Positions 8,288 to 16,508 of a stretch of DNA of 64,000 nt are shown piece after piece. Every line of letters starts with the position of its first letter. Position 1 is the stretch's first letter. The notes beneath the pieces were generated by a model that searched no databases, was not told the origin of the DNA, and worked only from the letters and a program-made list of their open reading frames with translations. The stretch is from Longimicrobiales bacterium (lineage in GTDB: Bacteria > Gemmatimonadota > Gemmatimonadetes > Longimicrobiales > Gaopeijiaceae). The position numbers were made by a program, and so were the translations under genes. The stretch lies in the NCBI GenBank assembly GCA_958296005.1, contig CATQHQ010000001.1, forward strand, positions 512,134 through 576,133. The letters are read 5' to 3'.

Positions 8288-9472
8288 ATGATTTCACGAC
8301 GTTACCAACCGCGAGTGATCCGCAGCCTCGACGAGACTCCTGCCGTAGCCATCCTGGGACCCCGGCAGATCGGCAAGACCACCCTTGCCCGGGAAGTCGC
8401 GGCCACGGTTCCGGGAAGCGTCTACCTGGACTTGGAGGACCCCGGCCACGCCGCCCGGTTGGCGGACCCGGCCCGCTACATCGAAGACCACGCCGGTACC
8501 CTGATGGTCTTCGACGGAGTGCAGCGGATGCCCGGCCTCTTTGACGTGCTGCGGGGCCAGATCGACGCGCGTCGGCGGAGGGGACAGCGGGTTCGTCAGT
8601 TCCTCCTTCTCGGTTCGGCCTCGCGGGCGCTGCTCAACCAGTCGGCCGAGTCGCTCGCTGGGCGGCTAGCCTACTACGAGCTGCCGGGGTTGGACGCCCA
8701 GGAGGTTGAGGAGGCGCACGGCGGCGGCAGGGACCGGCTCTGGCTTCGCGGCGGGTTCCCAGACTCCTTCACCGCCGGTAGCGACGGGGCCTCGGTCCGA
8801 TGGAGGCTGGCATTCATCCGAACGTACTTGGAGCGGGAGGTCCCCCAGTTCGGGGTGCGTGTTCCCGCCGCCACGCTACGGCGCTTCTGGACGATGCTGG
8901 CCCACCGACAAGGCGGGCTGCTGAACGCGTCGGCTCTGGCCCAGAGCCTCGGAGTGTCGCCGCCTACGGCGTCCCGCTACCTGGACCTTCTGGTCGATCT
9001 GATGCTCGTGCGCCGTCTTCCGCCCTACTTTGCCAATGTGGGCAAGCGTCTCGTGAAAGCGCCCAAGGTCTACATCCGCGACACGGGCATCCTCCACGCG
9101 CTGCTGGGGTTGCGCACTCGCGACGACCTCTTGTCCCATCCCGTTGCCGGCCCCAGCTGGGAAGGCTTTGTGATCGAGAACCTGCGTGCGGTTGCGCCCT
9201 TTGGAACCGACGCTTGGTTCTACCGCACCCGCGCCGGCGCGGAGATCGACCTCTTGCTCATGTTGCCCGACCAGCGGCTTTGGGCGGTCGAAGTCAAGCG
9301 AGGCGCGGCGCCGAAGACCAGCAAGGGCTTTGAGCTTGCCGCGAACGATCTCGAAGTTGCCGAGCGGTTCGTCGTCTATCCGGGTACCGCCGAGTATCCC
9401 CTCTCCGAGAATACGTCCGCGATCCCGCTCAGTACGCTGATGGCTCGTCTGGCGAAGGCGGAGTGGCCCTGA
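8288..9472 (+). CDS. AAA_14/DUF4143 ATP-binding protein with altered Walker B
   Basis: Protein of 394 residues with the usual two-part layout of this family: an N-terminal AAA ATPase (Walker A GPRQIGKTT, 24-32) and a C-terminal DUF4143 domain with a winged-helix stretch (ASALAQSLGVSPPTASRYL) and a nuclease-like AEIDLLL...AVEVKRG region. Walker B reads LMVFDGVQ: Gly77 (codon 8516-8518) occupies the position where the family normally has the catalytic Glu of DEVQ, so hydrolysis may be impaired. A -10-like TACAAT at 8274-8279 lies so close to the ATG that the mRNA may be leaderless. These genes are typically accessory and of unsettled function, sometimes linked to toxin-antitoxin loci. Confidence 0.85.
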   Translation: MISRRYQPRVIRSLDETPAVAILGPRQIGKTTLAREVAATVPGSVYLDLEDPGHAARLADPARYIEDHAGTLMVFDGVQRMPGLFDVLRGQIDARRRRGQRVRQFLLLGSASRALLNQSAESLAGRLAYYELPGLDAQEVEEAHGGGRDRLWLRGGFPDSFTAGSDGASVRWRLAFIRTYLEREVPQFGVRVPAATLRRFWTMLAHRQGGLLNASALAQSLGVSPPTASRYLDLLVDLMLVRRLPPYFANVGKRLVKAPKVYIRDTGILHALLGLRTRDDLLSHPVAGPSWEGFVIENLRAVAPFGTDAWFYRTRAGAEIDLLLMLPDQRLWAVEVKRGAAPKTSKGFELAANDLEVAERFVVYPGTAEYPLSENTSAIPLSTLMARLAKAEWP

Positions 9473-9530
9473 CGCACGGCAGCCTCACAGCCTCGGCGGC
9501 ATCCCCAGCCGCTCCGTACTGGTTCCCAGG
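9460..9530. repeat. Right copy of imperfect direct repeat
   Basis: Spans the stop of the DUF4143 gene (9470-9472) and the last codons of the minus-strand amidase gene. It matches 2135-2194 in two blocks (9460-9476 and 9489-9530), with about 12 extra bases between them. With the left copy it brackets about 7.3 kb holding the ATPase operon, the VasI-TonB gene and the DUF4143 gene. Confidence 0.8.
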
Positions 9531-10903
9531 ACGCTCTCCGCCCCGACCGCCCGCCGCAGCAGCACCAGGTCGGTTCCCGATGGCCCCACGAGCTGGAGAC
9601 CCACGGGCATTCCGCTATTGTCCAGCCCGACGGGCAGACTTACGGCGCACATGTTCAGCATTCCGGCGGGACCCGTCGCCGAGAGCATCTGTCGGTTGAG
9701 ATCGCGGTACCGATCCAGCGGTTCGAGCTCGGCCAGGGTGGGGGGCGTGACAGGGACGGTCGGCATGGCCAGCACGTCCACCCGTTCCCTCTTCATCCGT
9801 GCGTGGATGCGGGTGGAGAGCCGCTCCCGAAGCCGCAGGATCCTCACGTACTCCACGGCAGGGGTGTGGCGGGCCGCTTCCAGCCGCTTGCCGACGGTCG
9901 GGTCCAAGACGTCGGCCCACTCCGGCAGCTCCCGCTCCAGGAACTCGATGCACTCCGGGGGCACGAGTCCTCCCGAGAGGTAGGCCAGTGCCGCCTCGTC
10001 CCACTCGGGCATTGCGACTTCCCGGAGAACCGCGCCAGCCGCCTCCAGCTCCGCCAGCGCGTCGCGGACGACGGTTGCGATGTCCGGCTGTGCGTCGTCC
10101 CACGTGTAGGAGCCGGCGAGCACGCCGATCCGAAGGCCCGACACGCCGGTTGCAGGGCCGGTCCCGGTCCCAGCCGGAGCCTGGATCGCGCCGCCGCCGC
10201 CCGAACCCGCCAGCCGGTCCACCGCCGCGAAGGCGTACAGAGAGTCCTCCGCCGTGCATGTCAGAAGTCCCACGGTGTCCATCGTGTTGCTCAGGGGGAA
10301 GACGCCGGTCGTCGGCCATCGGCCCGTCGTCTGGCGGTGGCCCACGACGCCGGTCGCCGAGGCCGGGATGCGCACGGAGCCGCCGGTGTCGCTGCCCAGT
10401 GCGATGCGCGCCGACCCTTCCCACAGGCTCACGCCGGCACCCGCAGACGACCCGCCGGGCACCCGATGCTCCTGCGCGTCCCACGGGTTGATCGGCGTGC
10501 CCGTGTTCGGGTTCAGTCCTACGCCCCCGAACGCCAGCTCGACGGTGTGAGTCTTGCCGACGATCACCGCTCCCAGCGTCCGCAACGAACGCACCAGAAA
10601 CCCTTCCCGTTGCCACTTTGGGGGAAGCTCCCGCTTGGTGCCCGCTTGGATGGGGAGCCCCTCGACGCCGTACAGGTCCTTCACGGAGACGGTGATCCCT
10701 GCCAGGGGACCCAGGTCCTCGCCCCGTGCCACCGCCGCGTCGATCCGGTTGGCCTGCTCCAGTGCGCCCTCGGCGTCAAAGCAGACGTACGCGCCTAGGC
10801 CGCTGGCCTCGTAGCTGCGGATCGCCTGCTCTACGTGCCGCCTCGCGCTGTCGTCGCCCCGCCGGACGCGGTCGGCGGTCTCCCGAACGGTCCGTCGTTG
10901 CAT
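9485..10903 (-). CDS. Amidase signature family enzyme
   Basis: Serine amidohydrolase of 472 residues that cleaves a C-N amide bond; the substrate cannot be told from sequence. The catalytic triad is visible: Lys75 in VSVKDLYGV, the cis-Ser in GGSSAGAG (Ser152) and the nucleophile Ser176 in SDTGGSVRIP. Length is normal for the family. There is no GatC/GatB neighbour, so the GatA role is unlikely; a detached catabolic amidase is more plausible. It starts 15 bases after the ddl stop and ends the minus-strand run. Its 3' end is duplicated in diverged form at 2153-2194. Confidence 0.9.
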   Translation of the reverse strand: MQRRTVRETADRVRRGDDSARRHVEQAIRSYEASGLGAYVCFDAEGALEQANRIDAAVARGEDLGPLAGITVSVKDLYGVEGLPIQAGTKRELPPKWQREGFLVRSLRTLGAVIVGKTHTVELAFGGVGLNPNTGTPINPWDAQEHRVPGGSSAGAGVSLWEGSARIALGSDTGGSVRIPASATGVVGHRQTTGRWPTTGVFPLSNTMDTVGLLTCTAEDSLYAFAAVDRLAGSGGGGAIQAPAGTGTGPATGVSGLRIGVLAGSYTWDDAQPDIATVVRDALAELEAAGAVLREVAMPEWDEAALAYLSGGLVPPECIEFLERELPEWADVLDPTVGKRLEAARHTPAVEYVRILRLRERLSTRIHARMKRERVDVLAMPTVPVTPPTLAELEPLDRYRDLNRQMLSATGPAGMLNMCAVSLPVGLDNSGMPVGLQLVGPSGTDLVLLRRAVGAESVLGTSTERLGMPPRL

Positions 10904-10918
10904 TTTGGCGCTCCTACG

Positions 10919-11995
10919 CTAGCGGAGCTGTTGCCGGCTCCGTCCCAGCCGACAGATCCGTTCGCAGAACTCGGGGAAGTCGATGCCGGCCGCGTGGGCC
11001 GCCTTGGGCACCAAGCTGTTCCGCGTGAGCCCGGGGAGCGCGTTGGCCTCCAGGCACCAGACCCCGCCGTCGGCGTCCACCATGAAGTCGGCTCGCGAGA
11101 AGTGCTCCAGGCGCAGCAGCCGGTGCACGTCCAGGGCCAAGGCCTGGAGACGGGCCGACAAAGCGTCGGAAATCGGGGCGGGGACCGTCTCCCGGGCCAT
11201 CCCCTCCACGTACTTGCAGTCGAAGTCGAAGAGCTCGTTCCGCGGCTCGATCTCGATCACCGGCAGCGCTTCGTCTTCCAGCACCCCGACGGTGTACTCC
11301 CGCCCGTCCACGTACGCCTCGTACATGACGTGGTCGCCGCCTCCGGCCGCCGTTGCCGCCGCCGCCGCCACCGCCTCGACGGACTTGGCCAGCGTCAGCC
11401 TTACCGACGATCCGCCCGAGACGGGTTTCACGATCAACGGCAACCCCAGCCTCTCGACGACCGCCTCGGCGGCGGGCTGCTCCCCCGGACGGCCCGGCTT
11501 TCCCGTCCCGCCCACGATCCAGTCCGGCGTGGCGATCCCGTCATCCCGCAGAAGCCGCTTGGAGAGGTCCTTGTCCATGGACAGCGTGCAACCGACCGGC
11601 CCGCTCCCGGCGTAGGGGACCCCCGCCGCCTCGAGGAGCGTCTGGATCGTCCCGTCTTCGCCCGCCCCGCCGTGAAGGGCCAGGAAGACCACGTCGGCGT
11701 CCTTCAGCGCCGGCTCGGAGGCGATCACCTGGGCGTCGGGGAGCACGCCGACCTCGCCGGTGCCGTCGCCGCCGCCGCCCGGCCCAAGCGGAGCCGCCTC
11801 CTCGGCCTGTCCGATCCCGGATGCCAGGATGCGCCGCTCCTGCTCCCGCGAGATCGGTCCCGCCGCCGAGTCGATCGCCGCCACGTGGTGTCCGGCCGAA
11901 CGCAGCGCCGCCGCCACTTGGCAGCCGCTCGCCAGCGACACGCCCCGTTCCTCCGAGCTGCCCCCCAGGAGCACCGCGACGCGCAGCGGGCTCAC
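10919..11995 (-). CDS. ddl: D-alanine--D-alanine ligase
   Basis: ATP-grasp ligase of 358 residues that makes the D-Ala-D-Ala dipeptide for peptidoglycan. Hallmarks: N-terminal VAVLLGGSSEERGVSL, ALHGGAGEDGTIQ, the GVPYAGSG loop, SMDKDLSKRLLR, VKPVSGGSSVRL and the metal-binding WCLEANALPGLTRNSLVPK. GTG start at 11995 overlaps the cystathionine beta-synthase stop by 4 bases, indicating coupled translation. The insert at ~55-80 is Gly-rich. Cytoplasmic; assignment is secure. Confidence 0.93.
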   Translation of the reverse strand: MSPLRVAVLLGGSSEERGVSLASGCQVAAALRSAGHHVAAIDSAAGPISREQERRILASGIGQAEEAAPLGPGGGGDGTGEVGVLPDAQVIASEPALKDADVVFLALHGGAGEDGTIQTLLEAAGVPYAGSGPVGCTLSMDKDLSKRLLRDDGIATPDWIVGGTGKPGRPGEQPAAEAVVERLGLPLIVKPVSGGSSVRLTLAKSVEAVAAAAATAAGGGDHVMYEAYVDGREYTVGVLEDEALPVIEIEPRNELFDFDCKYVEGMARETVPAPISDALSARLQALALDVHRLLRLEHFSRADFMVDADGGVWCLEANALPGLTRNSLVPKAAHAAGIDFPEFCERICRLGRSRQQLR

Positions 11996-13404
11996 GGCGA
12001 CGACGCCAGCGCCCGGACTACGTCGTGCCTGGTCAGGATGCTGCTGATCTCCCCCTGCGACCGGATCAGCACGGCCTGGGCGCCGCCGGTCAGCAGCCGC
12101 ACCGCCGCCTCCGAGTCGGCGTGCTCGTCCACCACCGGGTAGGGCGCCTCCATGACCGTCTCCACCACCACGTCGAGCGCCTGCCGGTCCTCCAGCACTC
12201 GGGTCATGAGCTCCCGCTCGGCCACGCTCCCAACGCACTCCCCGCCGGCGACCACCGGCAGCTGCGACACGTTGTGGGAAGCCAGCGTCGAGATCGCCAT
12301 GCGAACCGGCATCTCCGGGGCGGCGGTCACCAGCCCCGGAAGGCGGTCCGCCTTGGAGGCGACCATCTGGGCCACGGTGGACCGGCTGCGCTCCAGGAAG
12401 CCGTTGTTGCGCATCCACTCGTCGTCGTACTGCTTGGTCAGGTAGCGCTCGCCCCAGTCGCAGAGGACCGCGACCACGCACGCCTCCGGGTCGTCGATCC
12501 GGCGGGCCGCCTCCAGCGCGGCGTGCACGATCAACCCGCTCGATCCCCCCACGAAGAGCCCTTCCTCGGCGACCAGGCGACGGGAGGTGCGGAAGGCGTC
12601 GCCATCGCTCACGACGACGTACTCGTCCACGTACTCCAGGTCCAGCGTGCCGGGGATCTTGTCGTTCCCCAGCCCTTCGACCTTGTACGGCGCGCCCTGT
12701 CCCACTTCCCCGTCGGCGAAGAAGCCCGCGATCACCGAGCCGGCCGGGTCCACGCCGACCACCTGCACCGCCGGGTTCCGCTCCTTCAGGTACCGGCCCG
12801 TCCCCGAGATCGTGCCGCCGGTGCCTGCCCCGGCGAAGAAGTGGGTGACGGCGCCCTCGGTCTGCTCCCACACCTCGGGTCCCGTCGTCCGGTAGTGGGC
12901 CTCGGGGTTGGCCCGGTTGTAGAACTGGTTGGCCAGGAAGCCGTCGGGGGTCGAGTCGGCGATCGACTTGGCCCGGTTGACGTAGTGGTCCGGGTGGTCC
13001 GGCGGGACCGCCGTCGGCGTGATCACCACTTCGGCGCCGAACGCCCGGAGCAGCTTCACCTTCTCCAGGCTCATCTTGTCGGGCATGGTGAAGACGCATC
13101 GGTAGCCTCGAGAAGAGGCCGCAATCGCCAGGGCCAGTCCCGTGTTGCCGCTGGTTCCCTCGACGATCGTGCCGCCCGGCGCCAGCAGGCCCGCCTCCTC
13201 GGCGGCCTCGATCATCGCCAACCCGATCCGGTCCTTCACCGAACCGCCCGGGTTCATGAACTCGGCCTTGCCGAAGACGGGAGTGCGGATGCCGGCGGTC
13301 ACCCGGTTGAGCCGAACCAGCGGCGTCCACCCCACCAGCTCCATCACGTCCCGGTAGGGCCGCCGGTGCCGGGGGGCGCTCGCTCCGTCCGCCGTGGGGA
13401 TCAA
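11992..13404 (-). CDS. cbs: Cystathionine beta-synthase with C-terminal CBS pair
   Basis: PLP enzyme of 470 residues condensing serine and homocysteine in transsulfuration. PLP Lys57 lies in NPGGSVKDRI; EGTSGNTGLALA and the FAGAGTGGTISGTGRYL phosphate loop follow; the C-terminus carries a tandem CBS regulatory domain (ISTLASHNVSQLPVV... and LLTGGAQAVLIRSQGEISSILTRHDVVRAL). The start is TTG at 13404, chosen because AGGGAG sits just upstream, it overlaps the upstream stop as TTGA, and it gives the usual ~20 residues before the ELVGWTPLVRLNRV motif. Cysteine synthase is the alternative, but the CBS pair favours Cbs. Confidence 0.9.
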   Translation of the reverse strand: MIPTADGASAPRHRRPYRDVMELVGWTPLVRLNRVTAGIRTPVFGKAEFMNPGGSVKDRIGLAMIEAAEEAGLLAPGGTIVEGTSGNTGLALAIAASSRGYRCVFTMPDKMSLEKVKLLRAFGAEVVITPTAVPPDHPDHYVNRAKSIADSTPDGFLANQFYNRANPEAHYRTTGPEVWEQTEGAVTHFFAGAGTGGTISGTGRYLKERNPAVQVVGVDPAGSVIAGFFADGEVGQGAPYKVEGLGNDKIPGTLDLEYVDEYVVVSDGDAFRTSRRLVAEEGLFVGGSSGLIVHAALEAARRIDDPEACVVAVLCDWGERYLTKQYDDEWMRNNGFLERSRSTVAQMVASKADRLPGLVTAAPEMPVRMAISTLASHNVSQLPVVAGGECVGSVAERELMTRVLEDRQALDVVVETVMEAPYPVVDEHADSEAAVRLLTGGAQAVLIRSQGEISSILTRHDVVRALASSP

Positions 13405-13787
13405 CTCGCTCCCTCGGCTTGGCCGCCGTCGGCGGAACCGGCGGGCGGCCTCGGCGTCATGTGGAAGTCGATGGGGACGGTCGCCCACGCCTTGATGGGC
13501 CGTCCATTCCTCCGGGCCGGTGCAAACTCCATCGCCAACGCCCCCGCCACCGCGGCGGAGTCGAGGGCCGGGTGTCCGCTGCTCTCGGCGACCGACGCGC
13601 TGTCCACGCCCCCCTCCTCGTTCACCAGCACGCGCACCACCGCGCTGCCCTCCACCTCCTGCTCCCACATCTCCAGGGGGTACTCGACCGGGCTCTCGTC
13701 GAAGAGGGGCACCGGCTTGTCGATCGCCTCGTCCCCGCCGCACGCGGTTGCGAGCAGGACTGCGGCCAGCGAGAAAGTGCGTCTCAT
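13401..13787 (-). CDS. TonB-C domain lipoprotein
   Basis: Short lipoprotein of 128 residues. Signal with lipobox (LLATAC, Cys16), then a single TonB C-terminal-like domain (~28-112) with VEGSAVVRVLVNEEGGVDSAS and SSGHPALDSAAVAGALAMEF. It has no membrane-spanning N-terminus and no Pro-rich arm, so it is not a classical TonB energy transducer. It overlaps mutS by 4 bases (ATGA) and the cbs start by 4 bases, so it is locked in an operon with unrelated housekeeping genes. Function unknown. Confidence 0.8.
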   Translation of the reverse strand: MRRTFSLAAVLLATACGGDEAIDKPVPLFDESPVEYPLEMWEQEVEGSAVVRVLVNEEGGVDSASVAESSGHPALDSAAVAGALAMEFAPARRNGRPIKAWATVPIDFHMTPRPPAGSADGGQAEGAS

Positions 13788-16387
13788 TCAGTCATCTCCC
13801 GGAGCGAGTGGAGGACGGCCAGCGCCTCCATCGGCGTCATGCGGTCGGGGTCCAGCGATCGAAGTTGCTCCACCACGGGATGCTCCACGTCGAAGAGGGA
13901 GAACTGACTGTCGTCCGGCGTCCCCGGAGCGCCTTCCCCGCGGCCCAAGCCAGCGCCTCCGCCCGAATGGGCTCCCTCCAGCTCGGCCAGAAGCGTCCTC
14001 GCCCGAGCGACCAGCTCCGGCGGGAAGCCTGCCAGGCGCGCCACGTGGATGCCGTAGGAGCGGTCGGCGCCCCCCTCCTCCAGCCGCCGCAGGAAGACGA
14101 TGTCGTCCCGCGACTCGCGGACCGCCACGTTCAGGTTCTTCACGCATGGAAGAACGTCGCCTAACTGGGTGAGTTCGTGGTAGTGGGTAGCGAAGACGGT
14201 CTTGGCGCCGACGTGCTCGTGGAGGTGCTCGGTGACCGCCCACGCGATCGAAATGCCGTCGTAGGTGGACGTTCCCCGGCCGATCTCGTCCAGCAGGAGC
14301 AAGCTCCGCTCCGTGGCGCCGTGGATGATCGACGCCATCTCGTTCATCTCCACCATGAAGGTGGATTGGCCCCGGGCCAAGCTGTCGGAGGCGCCTACCC
14401 GCGTGAACACCCGGTCGCAGACGGCCAGCCGCGCCCGGTCCGCCGGAACGAACGACCCCATCTGCGCCATGATCTGAACGAGGCCGGTCTGGCGCAGCAC
14501 CGTGCTCTTGCCGGCCATGTTGGGGCCGGTGAGAATCGCGATTCGCCCGTCCTCGTCCAGGCGCAAGTCGTTGGGGATGAAGTCCTCCCGGGGCATCACC
14601 GTCTCGACGACGGGGTGACGGCCGGCGGTCACGTCGAAGGCGAACTCGGTGGTGACCTCGGGCCGAGCGTAGCCGTTGGCTTCGGCGACTTCGGCCAGCG
14701 CGGCGGTGACGTCCAGCTCCGCCACTCGGCGGCTGGTCTGCTGCACTCGGGGAACGGCCTCGGCCAGCTCCTCCCGCACCCGGTGGAAGAGCGACTGCTC
14801 CAGCTGGGCGATCCGATCCTCGGCGCCGAAGACCTTCTCCTCCCACTCCTTGAGCTCGGGGGTGAAGAAGCGCTCGGCACCGGTGAGGGTCTGCTTCCGG
14901 ATGAAGTGCTGCGGAACCCGGTGCAGGTTGGCCTTCGTGACCTCCAGGTAGTAGCCGAAGAGCTTGTTGAAGCCGACCCGGAGCGACCCGATCCCCGTGT
15001 TCTCGCGCTCCCGGACCTGAAGTCCTGCGATGAACTCCTGGGCGCCGTCGCGGACGCCCCGGAACTCGTCCAGCTTCTCGCTGAAGCCTTCCCGGATCAC
15101 GCCTCCCTCCGCCAGCGTCGCGGGCGCGTCCTCCGAGAGGGCGTCGGTCACCCGCGTCTCCACGTCTGCCAGCGCGTCCAGGCCGTCGAGGAGCGTCCGC
15201 AGGGCGTCGCTGCGCAGCCCCTTGCCCGCCTCCGCCAAGCTCGGGAGCTGCCGGGCGGAGGTCCCCAGCGCCAGCACGTCTCTCGGCGAGCCCCGTCCCG
15301 CGCCGATGCGCGTGGCCAGCCGGTCCAGGTCGCGGATCTTCCCCAGCGCGGCTCGGAGGGCGCCTCGGGCGGCGGGGTCGGCCACCAGCTCGGCCACGCC
15401 CCCTTGCCGGCGGCGGATCGCGTCGGCATCCACCAGCGGCGTCAGCAGCCACGAGCGGAGGAGGCGGGCGCCCATCGGCGTCTTGGTGACGTCCAGCACG
15501 GAGAGAAGGGAGGCGTCGCCTTCGACGGGGCGGAGGGGCTCGATCAGCTCCAGGTTGCGGCGGGTCATGGCGTCGAGAGTCATGACCGAGCCCGGGCGCA
15601 GCACCCGGGGCGCCCGCAGGTAGTCCGAGGCGCCGGGGCGGATCTCTTCCACGTAGGCGAGGAGCGCGCCGGCGGCGCGGATCAGGAGGCCGTCGTCGGG
15701 CCCGAAGCCGAAGCCGTCGAGGGACTGCACCCGATAGCGGCGCACGAGCTCGTCCCGGGCGGTCTCCAGGTCGAACACCCAGTCGGGGCGGACGGTGGCG
15801 ACGACGGCCGGGGGCGGCAGAGACCGGTCGGACTCCGGGACCAGGACCTCTGTGGGCTCGAAGCGGGCCAACACCTCCTCCAGCTCGCCGGGGGCGGCGG
15901 TCAACGCGGTCATCTCCCCGGTGGACACGTCCATCGCGGCAACGCCCACGGACCCCGGCGGCGGTTCCTCGCTTGCCACCAGCGCGGCCACGTAGTTGTT
16001 GCGCTTGGCCTCAAGGAGTCGCCCCGAGAGGACGGTGCCGGGGGTGACCGTCTCCACCACCTCCCGTCGAACGACCTTCTTGCCCGACGACGCCTCCTCC
16101 ATCTGCTCGCAGATCGCGACCCGCCGGCCGAGCTTGACCAGCCGCTCCAAGTAGTCGTCCAGCGCCTTGGCGGGCACCCCGGCCAAGGGGACCCGGCCCG
16201 CGGCGCCGTTGTTGCGGGTCGTGAGGGTCAATCCAAGGAGACGGGACCCCTCTTCGGCGTCGTCGCAGAACATCTCGTAGAAGTCGCCCACGCGGAAGAA
16301 CACCAGGGCATCCCTGTGCTGGGACTTGACCTCGCGCCATTGGCGCATGAGCGGCGTTTCGGAGCCGCGGAATCCGGACTTCGCCAT
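13784..16387 (-). CDS. mutS: DNA mismatch repair protein MutS
   Basis: Mismatch recognition ATPase of 867 residues, full length for MutS1. The mismatch-binding Phe-X-Glu motif is Phe36-Tyr37-Glu38 in FFRVGDFYEMF; the connector, lever and clamp domains follow; the C-terminal ABC ATPase shows GPNMAGKST (~620-628), the STFMVEMNE signature and LLLDEIGRGTSTYDG. ATG start lies ~32 bases below a good promoter (16426-16455). MutL is not in the window. Cytoplasmic; secure assignment. Confidence 0.95.
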   Translation of the reverse strand: MAKSGFRGSETPLMRQWREVKSQHRDALVFFRVGDFYEMFCDDAEEGSRLLGLTLTTRNNGAAGRVPLAGVPAKALDDYLERLVKLGRRVAICEQMEEASSGKKVVRREVVETVTPGTVLSGRLLEAKRNNYVAALVASEEPPPGSVGVAAMDVSTGEMTALTAAPGELEEVLARFEPTEVLVPESDRSLPPPAVVATVRPDWVFDLETARDELVRRYRVQSLDGFGFGPDDGLLIRAAGALLAYVEEIRPGASDYLRAPRVLRPGSVMTLDAMTRRNLELIEPLRPVEGDASLLSVLDVTKTPMGARLLRSWLLTPLVDADAIRRRQGGVAELVADPAARGALRAALGKIRDLDRLATRIGAGRGSPRDVLALGTSARQLPSLAEAGKGLRSDALRTLLDGLDALADVETRVTDALSEDAPATLAEGGVIREGFSEKLDEFRGVRDGAQEFIAGLQVRERENTGIGSLRVGFNKLFGYYLEVTKANLHRVPQHFIRKQTLTGAERFFTPELKEWEEKVFGAEDRIAQLEQSLFHRVREELAEAVPRVQQTSRRVAELDVTAALAEVAEANGYARPEVTTEFAFDVTAGRHPVVETVMPREDFIPNDLRLDEDGRIAILTGPNMAGKSTVLRQTGLVQIMAQMGSFVPADRARLAVCDRVFTRVGASDSLARGQSTFMVEMNEMASIIHGATERSLLLLDEIGRGTSTYDGISIAWAVTEHLHEHVGAKTVFATHYHELTQLGDVLPCVKNLNVAVRESRDDIVFLRRLEEGGADRSYGIHVARLAGFPPELVARARTLLAELEGAHSGGGAGLGRGEGAPGTPDDSQFSLFDVEHPVVEQLRSLDPDRMTPMEALAVLHSLREMTE

Positions 16388-16425
16388 CGCACTGGGGGAC
16401 CTGATCGGGTCGCGGGGACTGGGTC

Positions 16426-16455
16426 ACTATACTACCGCCCTCGGCGGTCGATCAA
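16426..16455 (-). promoter_or_regulatory. Promoter of the mutS operon with a dyad in the spacer
   Basis: On the minus strand -35 TTGATC (16450-16455) and -10 TATAGT (16426-16431) are separated by 18 bases. The spacer contains a perfect inverted repeat, ACCGCC-CTC-GGCGGT (16434-16448). A dyad in a long spacer is the arrangement used by MerR-type activators, but no regulator gene is adjacent; it could equally be a weak terminator hairpin for the upstream copper ATPase gene. Confidence 0.5.
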
Positions 16456-16508
16456 TCGGCGGATCGGGCGAACGCCTCGCCGGCCTCACCCACTCTCGGG
16501 TGGGTCCC

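Noticed and set aside
11353..14172. 939-codon plus-strand ORF
   Set aside because: Arg/Pro-rich translation antisense to ddl, cbs, the TonB-C lipoprotein gene and the mutS end, all of which have clear family motifs.
16488..16505. ACCCAC/GTGGGT hairpin after copA as a terminator
   Set aside because: Only a 6-bp stem and no T run on the minus strand, so too weak to call.
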